Positions 1-7,238 are shown, numbered from the stretch's first letter. The stretch is 11,287 nucleotides of DNA from Janthinobacterium sp. (GCA_003482555.1 DMYQ01000235.1:1-11287), one strand, 5' to 3'. Notes: generated by a model from the sequence alone, not told the origin. A program made the numbers and translations.

Positions 1-60
1 GGGTCAGGTCTCATATCGTCGGTTTCTGCGAGGAAAACCGACAATGCGAGACCTGACCCC
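1..60. repeat. REP-like palindromic repeat (large imperfect hairpin)
   Basis: The outer arms GGGTCAGGTCTC (1-12) and GAGACCTGACCC (48-59) are perfect 12-bp inverted copies. An inner pair, GTCGGTTT (18-25) and AAACCGAC (35-42), continues the stem, with a partly paired 5-nt stretch on each side between them. The extra C at 60 suggests that the element begins one base before the window. It is a noncoding palindrome just upstream of a gene, which fits REP elements dispersed by RAYT (REP-associated TnpA-like) transposases. That assignment is inference because only one copy is visible. Confidence 0.6.
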
Positions 61-84
61 AATGTTGCGACCCCGATGTTGCCA
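57..84. repeat. 14-bp tandem direct repeat (2 copies)
   Basis: CCCCAATGTTGCGA (57-70) is followed directly by CCCCGATGTTGCCA (71-84), with 12 of 14 positions identical. The first copy overlaps the last bases of the palindrome at 1-60. A shorter related stretch, CCCATGTTG, recurs at 95-103. The cause is unknown: slippage, or a duplication linked to arrival of the palindrome, are both possible. Confidence 0.5.
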
Positions 85-112
85 ACGCCGCCCTCCCATG
101 TTGTGGGGCGTT

Positions 113-118
113 TACAAT
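113..118 (+). promoter_or_regulatory. Possible -10 box for the flavoprotein gene
   Basis: TACAAT (5 of 6 to the sigma-70 -10 consensus) lies about 35 nt before the preferred ATG at 153. No -35 hexamer is seen at the right distance (TTGCCA at 79-84 is 28 bp away), so support is weak. If real, transcription starts near 125 and the upstream ATG at 117 cannot be the translation start. Confidence 0.25.
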
Positions 119-152
119 GGCGCTTTCAGTAATCGGTGCGAGCGGGATTTTT

Positions 153-1370
153 ATGGCAAAACAATTTGATGTGGCGGTAATCGGGGCCGGCGCCGCCGGC
201 ATGATGTGCGCGGCCGTGGCGGCCCAGGGCGGCAAGCGGGTGGTGTTGATCGATCACGCGGCCAAGCTGGCCGAAAAGATCCGCATTTCCGGCGGCGGGC
301 GCTGCAATTTCACGAATATCAATGCGGGGCCGCAGAATTTTTTGTCGGAAAATCCCCATTTCTGCAAGAGCGCGCTGTCCCGCTACACGCCACAGGATTT
401 CCTCGCCCTTGTCAAGAAGCACCGCATCGGCTATCACGAAAAGCACAAGGGCCAGTTGTTTTGCGACGAGTCGGCCGAGCTGATCATTCAGATGCTCAAG
501 GACGAGTGCGCCGCCGCCGAGGTGCACTGGCGCATGCCGTGCAAGGTGGAGTCGATCGCGCGCCAGGATGACGGCGGCTTCCTGCTGCAAACAGATGGCG
601 GCACGATCGAGGCGGCCAGCGTGGTTGTCGCCGCCGGCGGCCTGTCGATTCCCAAGATAGGCGCCACCGATTTCGCTTACCGCATCGCCAAACAGTTCGA
701 CTTGCGCATGGTCGAACCGCGCCCGGCGCTGGTGCCTTTGACCTTTGACGACGCGGCCTGGGCACCGTTCGCTCCGCTGGCCGGCATCGCCCTGGAAGTG
801 GAAGTGGCGACCGGCACGATGAAGGGCCGCAACGCGACGGGCGGGCGTTTCCGCGAAGACTTGCTGTTCACCCACCGCGGCCTGTCCGGCCCCGCCATCC
901 TGCAAATTTCCAGCTTCTGGCAAGCGGGCACGCCCATTGTCATCAATCTCTTGCCGGACATGGATGTGGCGCAGACCTTGATCGAGGGCAAGAGCAGCAT
1001 GAAGAAGCAGCTCGGCAATATCGTCACGCAATGGCTGCCGGCACGCCTGGCCGAGAGTCTGCTGGCCGCCACCGGCCTGGCAGCCGACGCCCGCGTGGCC
1101 GACTTGCCGGACGCGCTATTGCGCAAACTGGGCCTGGCCATCAACGCCTGGGCCATCGTGCCGAGCGGCTCGGAAGGTTACCGCAAGGCCGAGGTCACCC
1201 GCGGCGGCATCGATACGCGCGAGCTGTCGCAGCAAACCATGATGGCGAGCAAGGTGCCGGGCCTGTACTTCATCGGCGAAGCGGTGGACGTGACGGGCTG
1301 GCTGGGCGGTTATAATTTCCAGTGGGCCTGGGCCTCGGGCGTGGCTGCGGGGCAAGCCCTGGCCGCATAG
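153..1370 (+). CDS. NAD(P)/FAD-dependent oxidoreductase, HI0933/YhiN (BaiN-like) family
   Basis: A 405-aa flavoprotein of the HI0933-like family (E. coli YhiN is a relative). The dinucleotide-binding motif GAGAAG is at residues 11-16, right after the first beta strand. The family signature SGGGRCNFTN is at 46-55, an AAGGLSIPKIG segment follows in the middle, and the C-terminal FAD-contact stretch GEAVDVTGWLGGYNFQWA ends in an ASGVAAG helix. The length matches the family (about 390-420 aa). It should be a soluble cytoplasmic redox enzyme. Some members are annotated as bile-acid or aminoacetone-type reductases, but the substrate is not known for most and cannot be told here. An in-frame ATG at 117 would add 12 residues. 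ATG 153 is preferred because a purine-rich GAGCGGGA precedes it and the nucleotide-binding fold then starts at residue 5. It stands alone on the + strand, separated from rpsU by a probable terminator. Confidence 0.9.
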   Translation: MAKQFDVAVIGAGAAGMMCAAVAAQGGKRVVLIDHAAKLAEKIRISGGGRCNFTNINAGPQNFLSENPHFCKSALSRYTPQDFLALVKKHRIGYHEKHKGQLFCDESAELIIQMLKDECAAAEVHWRMPCKVESIARQDDGGFLLQTDGGTIEAASVVVAAGGLSIPKIGATDFAYRIAKQFDLRMVEPRPALVPLTFDDAAWAPFAPLAGIALEVEVATGTMKGRNATGGRFREDLLFTHRGLSGPAILQISSFWQAGTPIVINLLPDMDVAQTLIEGKSSMKKQLGNIVTQWLPARLAESLLAATGLAADARVADLPDALLRKLGLAINAWAIVPSGSEGYRKAEVTRGGIDTRELSQQTMMASKVPGLYFIGEAVDVTGWLGGYNFQWAWASGVAAGQALAA

Positions 1371-1430
1371 GGAAAAGCGGGCCCCGCGCCGCATGGCCGG
1401 CCGGCCTTCTTCATGTTTTTAGCAACAAAG

Positions 1431-1475
1431 GGAGGCGGCGCGCACGTTTGCGGCCGCGGCCGGGCTTCCTTTTTT
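1431..1475 (+). terminator. Possible Rho-independent terminator after the flavoprotein gene
   Basis: GGAGGC (1431-1436) can pair with GCTTCC (1464-1469) through five Watson-Crick pairs and one G-T wobble. The GC-rich interior can fold further, and the stem runs into a T6 tract (1470-1475). It sits between the flavoprotein stop and the rpsU promoter. The long interior makes the fold uncertain. Confidence 0.35.
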
Positions 1476-1485
1476 GGATAGAAGA

Positions 1486-1494
1486 TGCTACTAT
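1486..1494 (+). promoter_or_regulatory. Probable extended -10 promoter of rpsU
   Basis: TGC-TACTAT (1486-1494) fits an extended -10 element, with TG one base before a 4-of-6 -10 hexamer. The -35 region (TTCCTT, 1466-1471) is poor, as is usual for extended -10 promoters. Transcription would begin near 1501, leaving a leader of about 30 nt before rpsU. A TATAAA at 1506-1511 has no -35 partner and is a less likely alternative. Confidence 0.4.
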
Positions 1495-1531
1495 CTACCT
1501 CTTCCTATAAATCAACGGTTTGAATTTTTAC

Positions 1532-1744
1532 ATGACCACTATTCGCCTTAAAGAAAACGAGCCGTTCGAAGTCGCAATGCGTCGCTTCAAGCGCACTATT
1601 GAAAAAACCGGTCTGCTGACAGAATTGCGCGCACGCGAATTCTACGAAAAGCCAACAGCTGAGCGCAAGCGCAAGCTGGCAGCAGCAGTGAAGCGCCACT
1701 ACAAGCGCATTCGCAGCCAGCAATTGCCGAAAAAATTATTCTAA
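1532..1744 (+). CDS. rpsU: 30S ribosomal protein bS21
   Basis: A 70-aa, strongly basic protein beginning MTTIRLKENEPFEVAMRR and ending in the Lys/Arg-rich tail KRIRSQQLPKKLF. This is the full length and pattern of bS21, a small-subunit protein that sits near the anti-Shine-Dalgarno region and helps mRNA binding at initiation. The ATG at 1532 matches the family N-terminus; an in-frame TTG at 1520 would add four residues not found in the family. No strong Shine-Dalgarno motif precedes it, and the leader is AT-rich. It is the first gene of the rpsU-yqeY-dnaG-rpoD cluster and is followed by two hairpin/T-tract structures that would let it be made in large excess over dnaG, as in the E. coli operon. 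Confidence 0.98.
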   Translation: MTTIRLKENEPFEVAMRRFKRTIEKTGLLTELRAREFYEKPTAERKRKLAAAVKRHYKRIRSQQLPKKLF

Positions 1745-1761
1745 GACTGTTCCTTCAAAAT

Positions 1762-1804
1762 TAACCCGGGTATCAGGCGCTTTGGTCGCCAGGGGTTATT
1801 GTTT
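1762..1804 (+). terminator. Hairpin with T-rich tail after rpsU (first of two)
   Basis: TAACCC (1762-1767) pairs with GGGTTA (1793-1798). Nested inside, GGCG (1776-1779) pairs with CGCC (1787-1790). The structure is followed by TTGTTTT. It starts 18 nt after the rpsU stop and is likely a partial or full terminator. Confidence 0.5.
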
Positions 1805-1842
1805 TGATGCATCCGGATGTAGTTGTTCGGATGAGTCGCATG

Positions 1843-1870
1843 CCCGCTCCGGTTCGCCGCAGCGGGTTTT
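1843..1870 (+). terminator. Hairpin with T tract before yqeY (second of two)
   Basis: CCCGCT (1843-1848) and AGCGGG (1861-1866) form a perfect 6-bp GC-rich stem with a 12-nt loop, followed by TTTT. It lies 30 nt before the yqeY start, so read-through from rpsU into yqeY-dnaG would have to pass it. The short T tract suggests incomplete termination. Confidence 0.5.
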
Positions 1871-1900
1871 CGCATTTATAACCTTCACCGTGAGGATGTC

Positions 1901-2350
1901 ATGGGATTAAGAGAGCAAGTTACGGAAGACATGAAGTCCGCCATGCGCGCCAAGGAAACTGTCCGCCTGGGCACGATCCGTCTGCTGCTGGCCGAGATCA
2001 AGCGCAAGGAAGTCGACGAGCGCATCGAAGTGTCGGATGTGCAAACCGTCGCCATCGTCGAAAAGATGATCAAGCAGCGCAAGGATTCGATCACCCAGTT
2101 TGAAGCCGGCAACCGCGCCGACCTGGCCGACATCGAAAAGGCCGAACTGCTGGTGTTGAGCGCCTACATGCCGGCCGGACTGTCGGAAGCGGAAATCGCC
2201 GCCGCCGTGGCCGCCGCCGTCACCGCCTCCGGCGCCGCCGGCCCGCAAGACATGGGTAAGGTCATGGCCATCGTCAAGCCGGCCCTGGCCGGTCGCGCCG
2301 ACATGACCGTCGTCTCGGCCCTGGTCAAGCAAGCCTTGACACCAGCCTGA
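1901..2350 (+). CDS. yqeY: GatB/YqeY domain-containing protein
   Basis: A 149-aa protein of the YqeY family, related to the C-terminal tail domain of the GatB subunit of the tRNA amidotransferase. It shows the typical N-terminal helical half (MGLREQVTEDMKSAMRAKE, then RLLLAEIKRKEVD and the MIKQRKDSITQFEAGNR stretch) followed by a small C-terminal domain with AAGPQDMGKVM and a final helix. The length is typical (about 147-150 aa). Its exact role is unsettled; a tRNA-related function is inferred from the GatB relation. GAGGA at 1892-1896 supports the ATG at 1901. Lying between rpsU and dnaG is the usual position in many beta- and gammaproteobacteria. The gap to dnaG is 85 nt and contains a possible stem of ATCCGC (2372-2377) and GCGGAT (2389-2394) without a T tract. 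Confidence 0.95.
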   Translation: MGLREQVTEDMKSAMRAKETVRLGTIRLLLAEIKRKEVDERIEVSDVQTVAIVEKMIKQRKDSITQFEAGNRADLADIEKAELLVLSAYMPAGLSEAEIAAAVAAAVTASGAAGPQDMGKVMAIVKPALAGRADMTVVSALVKQALTPA

Positions 2351-2435
2351 GCATGAATCGCCGCGTCCTTGATCCGCCTCAACACGGAGCGGATGCGGCG
2401 CGATAGTCTGATCCATAACAAGACCGCAGAGCCCC

Positions 2436-4232
2436 GTGATACCACAATCCTTCATTTCCGATTTGCTGAACCGGGTCGACATCGTCGACGTGGTGGGCCG
2501 TTACGTGCAGTTGAAAAAGGGCGGCGCCAATTTCATGGGCCTGTGTCCTTTTCACAGCGAAAAGTCGCCCAGTTTCACGGTCAGCCCGACCAAGCAGTTT
2601 TACCATTGCTTCGGCTGCGGCGCGCACGGCACTTCGATCGGCTTCTTGATCGAGTATTCGGGCATGGGCTTCGTCGACGCCGTCAAGGATCTGGCGCAAA
2701 ACGTCGGCATGGTAGTGCCCGAGGCGGACGACAAGATCCCGCCCGCCCAGCGCGCGCAAATCCAGGCCCAGAGCCTGGCGCTGACGGAAGCGATGACGCA
2801 AGCCTGCGACTATTACCGGGGCCAGTTGCGCAACGCCGCCGAAGCCATCGCCTACCTGAAGAAGCGCGGCTTGACGGGCGAGATCGCGGCCCGCTTCGGC
2901 ATGGGTTTCGCGCCCGGTGGCTGGGATAATTTGCGCGGCGTGTTTCCCGACTATGAAGTCCTCGCCCTGGTCGAGGCCGGTCTCGTGATCGACAAGGTCG
3001 ACGAGGATGGCGGCAACCGCAAGCGCTACGACCGTTTCCGCGAACGCATCATGTTCCCGATTCGAAACACCAAGGGCCAAGTCATCGCCTTTGGCGGGCG
3101 CGTGCTCGACCACGGCGAACCGAAATACCTGAATTCCCCCGAAACCCCTTTGTTTTCCAAGGGTTTCGAGCTGTACGGCCTGTTCGAGGCGCGCCAGGCC
3201 ATCCGCGACGCCGGCTATGTGCTGGTGACGGAAGGCTATATGGACGTGGTGGCGCTGGCGCAGATGGGTTTCCCGCAAGCCGTGGCCACCCTGGGCACGG
3301 CGTGCACGACGACCCACGTGCAAAAACTGTTGCGCCAGACCGATAACGTCATCTTCAGCTTCGACGGCGACAAGGCCGGCCGCCGCGCCGCCCGCCGCGC
3401 GCTGGAAGCGAGCCTGCCGCACGTGTCCGACAACAAGACCATCAAATTCCTCTTCCTGCCGACCGAGCACGACCCGGACAGTTATATCCGCGCCCTGGGC
3501 ACCGAAGCCTTCGAGCAACAGGTGCATGAAGCCATGCCGCTGTCGCAATTCCTGCTCAAGGAAGTGGGCGCCGAGCACGACCTGTCGGCGCCGGAAGGGC
3601 GGGCGCGCATGCAGTTCGACGCCAAGCCCTTGCTGCAGGCGATGACGCCGTCGGCGCTGCGCCTGCAGATCGTGCGCGGGCTGGCCTCGCTGACCCAGAC
3701 CACGCCGGCTGAAATCGAAGCCCTGTTCGAGTTGGCCAAGCCGGTCGCCGTGGCGCGCCGGGCGCCGCCCCGTTCGGGCCGGCCGGTACCCGTCGGCCTG
3801 GAGTTGAAGATCACGCGCATGCTGGTGGCGCACCCGCCGCTGGCGCTGCAGATCGACGCGGCGGCCCTGGCCGCCTTCGCCCACCTGGGTCCGGACGCCG
3901 CCCACAGCCTGGGGCTGCTGGTGGCGATCGGGCAAGAGCTGGGGCCGCAGGGCAGTTTCGCCGCGCTGGCCCAGCATTTGAAAGAGTCGGGCGCCGATTA
4001 CGACGCCATCATCGGCGAGATCGCGGCCGGTAGTGAATCCGATTTCGATAGCGAGCAAGTGTGGCTGGTGAGCGCGATCCGCGAAATCAAGCTGGACGCG
4101 CTGAAGCTGGAATTGAGCCAGTTGTTCGCGGCCGGTTTGTCTTCCGACGAAATTGGTGTACGCTACCGCGAAATAACGGCCGAACAGGGTTTGTTGCTGC
4201 GCGAAGCGGAGGCGGAGGCTGCCAAACGCTAG
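2436..4232 (+). CDS. dnaG: DNA primase
   Basis: A 598-aa primase that makes RNA primers for lagging-strand synthesis with the DnaB helicase. The N-terminal CHC2 zinc domain has ligands C37, H40, C58 and C61 in CPFH...FYHCFGCGAHG. The catalytic core contains the TOPRIM motifs: the acidic E266 in VTEGYMDVV and the DGDKAGRRAA stretch with D310 and D312, at almost the same numbers as in E. coli. The C-terminal part, from about residue 430, is poorly conserved and Ala/Leu-rich, as expected for the helicase-binding domain. The GTG start at 2436 places IPQSFISDLLNRVDIVDVV where E. coli DnaG has its matching segment. No clear Shine-Dalgarno precedes it, which agrees with the low expression known for dnaG. 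It lies downstream of yqeY and about 0.5 kb before rpoD. Confidence 0.98.
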   Translation: MIPQSFISDLLNRVDIVDVVGRYVQLKKGGANFMGLCPFHSEKSPSFTVSPTKQFYHCFGCGAHGTSIGFLIEYSGMGFVDAVKDLAQNVGMVVPEADDKIPPAQRAQIQAQSLALTEAMTQACDYYRGQLRNAAEAIAYLKKRGLTGEIAARFGMGFAPGGWDNLRGVFPDYEVLALVEAGLVIDKVDEDGGNRKRYDRFRERIMFPIRNTKGQVIAFGGRVLDHGEPKYLNSPETPLFSKGFELYGLFEARQAIRDAGYVLVTEGYMDVVALAQMGFPQAVATLGTACTTTHVQKLLRQTDNVIFSFDGDKAGRRAARRALEASLPHVSDNKTIKFLFLPTEHDPDSYIRALGTEAFEQQVHEAMPLSQFLLKEVGAEHDLSAPEGRARMQFDAKPLLQAMTPSALRLQIVRGLASLTQTTPAEIEALFELAKPVAVARRAPPRSGRPVPVGLELKITRMLVAHPPLALQIDAAALAAFAHLGPDAAHSLGLLVAIGQELGPQGSFAALAQHLKESGADYDAIIGEIAAGSESDFDSEQVWLVSAIREIKLDALKLELSQLFAAGLSSDEIGVRYREITAEQGLLLREAEAEAAKR

Positions 4233-4233
4233 C

Positions 4234-4269
4234 GTCGCCGGCGCCGCGACGCCCCATGAAAACGGGGCG
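4234..4269 (+). other. Two adjacent GC-rich hairpins after dnaG
   Basis: GTCGC (4234-4238) pairs with GCGAC (4246-4250), and CGCCCC (4250-4255) pairs with GGGGCG (4264-4269). The two stems share base 4250, so they may be alternatives. They begin just after the dnaG stop and lack a T tract, so they look more like an RNA processing or 3'-end stability site than a canonical terminator. Confidence 0.4.
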
Positions 4270-4310
4270 CGCGCGCGGGCTTGGCGGGGCCTGGAAAAAG
4301 AATTTTGACG

Positions 4311-4319
4311 TGCTATAAT
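4311..4319 (+). promoter_or_regulatory. Extended -10 promoter, probably for rpoD
   Basis: TGC-TATAAT at 4311-4319 is a perfect extended -10 element. A weak -35 (CTGGAA, 4291-4296) stands 17 bp upstream. Transcription would start near 4326, about 450 nt before the rpoD ATG. It lies just after the dnaG 3' hairpins and would give rpoD its own transcription independent of rpsU-dnaG. Confidence 0.6.
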
Positions 4320-4501
4320 TAAATGCTAAGTATTATGTGCTTTTGACATGGTTGCGTGGTTTTTCGCGGTTTTTGTTACAGTTTGTGTTGCTCAGTTTGT
4401 TTAGTTGTGCAGTGTCGCTTATGAATTTGTTTTCAGTAAGTTAGGCTCTAGATCGGCGCATCCGGACGGCGTCGGCGGCCAGGGCCGGCTTTGGTTTTCG
4501 G

Positions 4502-4523
4502 CGGCGCGGCGTGGTCCGCGCCG
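4502..4523 (+). other. Perfect 8-bp hairpin in the rpoD leader
   Basis: CGGCGCGG (4502-4509) and CCGCGCCG (4516-4523) pair fully around a 6-nt loop, CGTGGT. There is no T tract after it, so it is not a terminator. Confidence 0.45.
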
Positions 4524-4596
4524 ATGGCGGCAAGCCCGCATCCGCAAACCAATCTTGGCGCTCGCCCCCAACACTGTGGATGCAGTAAAATCTTTG

Positions 4597-4627
4597 CCGA
4601 ACACGGGCCGCGCGCAGCGCGGTTCGG
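4597..4627 (+). other. Bulged GC-rich hairpin in the rpoD leader
   Basis: CCGAA (4597-4601) pairs with TTCGG (4623-4627), and CCGCGC (4608-4613) pairs with GCGCGG (4617-4622) around a GCA loop, leaving a 6-nt bulge on the 5' side. It ends inside a GGGGG run directly before an ATGAATG. Confidence 0.45.
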
Positions 4628-4778
4628 GGGATGAATGAACTACGCAGTGTCGGACGTGCGCAGTCGGCAGGTTCGAAGATGGTGGCCCCTTGGGCCGGCA
4701 GCAAACTTATCCTAATCCACCGTAAAGCTAGTCGTTGCGTAATTGAAAGCGCCTGTGCCAATCAAGAAACCCGAAGCC

Positions 4779-7001
4779 ATGACGACTGTGAAGCAGCCAC
4801 CCATCAAAGTGAGCTCGAAAGCCGAAAAGGCGATCGACAGACCGGAAGCGCGCACCAGCGCCCCCGTGGTCAGCCAAACGACCGACGCCGCCACCCTGGC
4901 GGCGATCGATACGTCCGGCTATGTTTTGCCATCCATCAAAGTTCCAGGCCGGCGCGGGCGCAAGCCAAAAGAATTCCAGCCTGAAAACGATGAAGTGGCG
5001 GCGCTGAACGCCGTCGAGCGGGCCGAACTGAAAGCCGTCGACAAGGCCAAGGCCAAGGATCGCAAGGCGAAGGAAAAGGCCTTGCTCAAGGACGCCTTTT
5101 CCTCGGACACCGAGGCCAGCGAAGAAGAATTGGAACGGCGCCGGCAAAAGCTCAAGACCTTGATCAAGTTCGGCAAGGAACGGGGTTTCTTGACGTATGC
5201 GGAAATCAACGATCACTTGCCGGAAAACATAGTCGACCCGGAAGCCATCGAAGGCATCATCGGCACCTTCAACGACATGGGCATCGCCGTCTACGAGCAC
5301 GCGCCCGACGCCGAGACCCTGCTACTGTCGGACAACGTCGCCACCGTCACCAGCGACGACGAGGCCGAGGCTGCCGCCGAGGCGGCGCTGTCGACGGTGG
5401 ACTCCGACTTCGGTCGCACCACCGACCCGGTGCGCATGTACATGCGCGAGATGGGCTCGGTCGAGCTGCTCACGCGCGAGGGCGAGATTGAAATCGCCAA
5501 GCGCATCGAAGACGGCTTGAAAGACATGATCCAGGCCATTTCCGCCTGTCCCGTGACGATCGCGGAAATCATCGCGGCCGCCGACCGCATCGCCAACGAC
5601 GAAAGCAAGATCGACGAAGTCGTCGACGGCCTGGTCGACCGCAGCGAAGGCGAGGACGCGCCCGTGGCGGCGCCCGTGGCCGCCGTCGAGGACGACGAGG
5701 AGGAGGGCGAAGAGGGCGACGAGGAAGAGGGCGACGAAGAGGAAAGCAACGCCTCGGGCGCGGCCGGCTTTTCCGCCGAGCAGCTGGAAACCCTGAAACG
5801 CAACGCGCTGGAAAAATTCGCCATCATTTCGCAGCAGTTCGACAAGATGCGCAAGGCCTTTGAAAAAGAGGGTTACAACTCGAAGGCTTACGTCAAGGCG
5901 CAGGAAACGATCTCGCACGAGTTGCTGGGCATCCGCTTCACGGCCAAGGTCGTGGAAAAGCTGTGCGACACCTTGCGCGGCCAGGTCGACGAAGTGCGCC
6001 ATATCGAAAAGCAAATCCTCGACGTGGCCGTGAACAAGTGCGGCATGCCGCGCGCCCACTTCATCAAGGTCTTCCCGGGCAATGAAACGAATTTGAACTG
6101 GGTGGACGGCGAAGTGGACGCGGGCCATGCCTACAGCGCCATCCTGGGCCGCAACATCCCGACCGTCAAGGAATTGCAGCAGCGCTTGATCGACTTGCAG
6201 GCGCGCGTCGTGCTGCCGCTGCCGGACTTGCGCAACATCAACCGGCAAATGGCGGCCGGCGAAATGAAGGCGCGCAAGGCCAAGCGCGAAATGACCGAGG
6301 CCAACTTGCGCCTGGTCATCTCGATCGCGAAAAAATACACCAACCGCGGCTTGCAATTCCTCGACCTCATCCAGGAAGGCAACATCGGCTTGATGAAGGC
6401 CGTGGACAAGTTCGAATACCGGCGCGGCTACAAGTTCTCGACCTATGCGACCTGGTGGATACGCCAGGCGATCACCCGTTCGATCGCCGACCAGGCGCGC
6501 ACCATCCGCATCCCCGTGCACATGATAGAGACGATCAACAAGATGAACCGGATCTCGCGCCAGATTCTGCAGGAAACGGGCGCAGAGCCCGATCCAGCCA
6601 CCCTGGCGACCAAGATGGAGATGCCCGAGGACAAGATCCGCAAGATCATGAAAATCGCCAAGGAACCGATCTCGATGGAAACGCCGATCGGCGACGACGA
6701 CGATTCCCATCTGGGCGACTTCATCGAGGACAACAATACCCTGGCGCCGGCCGACGCGGCGCTGCACGCGTCGATGCGGGGCGTGGTCAAGGACGTGCTC
6801 GATTCCTTGACGCCGCGCGAGGCGAAGGTGCTGCGCATGCGCTTCGGCATCGAGATGTCCACCGACCATACTCTGGAAGAAGTGGGCAAGCAATTCGACG
6901 TGACGCGCGAACGCATCCGCCAGATCGAGGCGAAAGCCTTGCGCAAGCTGCGCCATCCATCGCGCTCCGACAAGCTGAAAAGCTTCTTGGAAGGTAACTA
7001 A
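4779..7001 (+). CDS. rpoD: RNA polymerase primary sigma factor (sigma-70)
   Basis: A 740-aa (from ATG 4779) housekeeping sigma factor that directs RNA polymerase to -35/-10 promoters. Domains in order: a Lys/Ala-rich extension (about 1-120, with a basic GRRGRKPK patch), region 1.1 (about 124-175, FLTYAEINDHLPE), region 1.2 (from about 215, DPVRMYMREMG), a non-conserved region with an acidic run of about 20 residues (304-323), region 2 (about 504-588, including LQFLDLIQEGNIGLMKAVDKF and FSTYATWWIRQAITR for -10 recognition and melting), region 3, and region 4 (about 675-730, with the helix-turn-helix TLEEVGKQFDVTRERIRQIE for -35 recognition). The extension is typical of betaproteobacteria and longer than in E. 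coli (613 aa). The start is uncertain: TTG 4743 (752 aa) directly follows an in-frame TAA, and neither start has a good ribosome binding site. ATG 4779 is chosen by codon type. Confidence 0.97.
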   Translation: MTTVKQPPIKVSSKAEKAIDRPEARTSAPVVSQTTDAATLAAIDTSGYVLPSIKVPGRRGRKPKEFQPENDEVAALNAVERAELKAVDKAKAKDRKAKEKALLKDAFSSDTEASEEELERRRQKLKTLIKFGKERGFLTYAEINDHLPENIVDPEAIEGIIGTFNDMGIAVYEHAPDAETLLLSDNVATVTSDDEAEAAAEAALSTVDSDFGRTTDPVRMYMREMGSVELLTREGEIEIAKRIEDGLKDMIQAISACPVTIAEIIAAADRIANDESKIDEVVDGLVDRSEGEDAPVAAPVAAVEDDEEEGEEGDEEEGDEEESNASGAAGFSAEQLETLKRNALEKFAIISQQFDKMRKAFEKEGYNSKAYVKAQETISHELLGIRFTAKVVEKLCDTLRGQVDEVRHIEKQILDVAVNKCGMPRAHFIKVFPGNETNLNWVDGEVDAGHAYSAILGRNIPTVKELQQRLIDLQARVVLPLPDLRNINRQMAAGEMKARKAKREMTEANLRLVISIAKKYTNRGLQFLDLIQEGNIGLMKAVDKFEYRRGYKFSTYATWWIRQAITRSIADQARTIRIPVHMIETINKMNRISRQILQETGAEPDPATLATKMEMPEDKIRKIMKIAKEPISMETPIGDDDDSHLGDFIEDNNTLAPADAALHASMRGVVKDVLDSLTPREAKVLRMRFGIEMSTDHTLEEVGKQFDVTRERIRQIEAKALRKLRHPSRSDKLKSFLEGN

Positions 7002-7004
7002 GAC

Positions 7005-7033
7005 TTGACTAGCGCGGCCGTAGCCCCTATCCT
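7005..7033 (+). promoter_or_regulatory. Sigma-70 promoter for the tRNA gene
   Basis: TTGACT (7005-7010, 5 of 6 to consensus) and TATCCT (7028-7033, 4 of 6) are separated by exactly 17 bp. The promoter begins 4 bases after the rpoD stop codon and would start transcription near 7040, about 60 nt before the mature tRNA. Confidence 0.55.
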
Positions 7034-7101
7034 CCCACTTCGTTTATGCACGATGTGCGTGAGGGCAGGCTTCGGCGGCTCGGGCACGTAGGCAGTAGAC
7101 T

Positions 7102-7180
<79 letters not shown>

Positions 7181-7188
7181 ATAAAATC

Positions 7189-7220
7189 AAGGACTTAGGT
7201 GAAAATCTAAGTCCTTTTTT
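7189..7220 (+). terminator. Rho-independent terminator after the tRNA
   Basis: AAGGACTTAG (7189-7198) and CTAAGTCCTT (7207-7216) form a perfect 10-bp stem with an 8-nt loop. The run of T from 7215 to 7220 follows or overlaps the stem base. It begins 9 nt after the tRNA CCA. Confidence 0.85.
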
Positions 7221-7238
7221 CGCTTCTATGGTGTGGTC

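Larger units (their letters stand above)
4320..4742 (+). other. Long dnaG-rpoD intergenic/leader region
   Basis: No convincing gene is seen. The first part (about 4341-4440) is strongly G/T-rich and poor in A and C, with little hairpin potential. The second part (about 4455-4720) is GC-rich and contains strong stems, CGGCGCGG (4502-4509) with CCGCGCCG (4516-4523), and CCGAA/CCGCGC (4597-4613) with GCGCGG/TTCGG (4617-4627). If the promoter at 4311-4319 is used, this is the rpoD mRNA leader. An open frame with a GTG start at 4405-4638 has no family resemblance and is not called. Confidence 0.5.

Noticed and set aside
126..1031. Minus-strand open frame (301 codons) antisense to the flavoprotein gene
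   Set aside because: The + strand carries the clear HI0933-family motifs; this is a shadow frame.
2379..4058. Long minus-strand open frame (559 codons) antisense to dnaG
   Set aside because: Same reason: DnaG on the + strand shows all catalytic and zinc residues, and the antisense translation resembles no protein.
4343..4348. TTGACA in the rpoD leader as a -35 box
   Set aside because: No -10-like hexamer lies 15-19 bp downstream.
4405..4638. Open frame of 77 codons between dnaG and rpoD
   Set aside because: It has a GTG start without a ribosome binding site and Arg/Gly/Ala-rich random-looking content, in a region that folds as RNA.
5322..6956. Long minus-strand open frame (544 codons) antisense to rpoD
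   Set aside because: It is a product of high GC and codon bias opposite a certain gene. It has no family features and is rich in His/Arg/Gln as shadow frames are.
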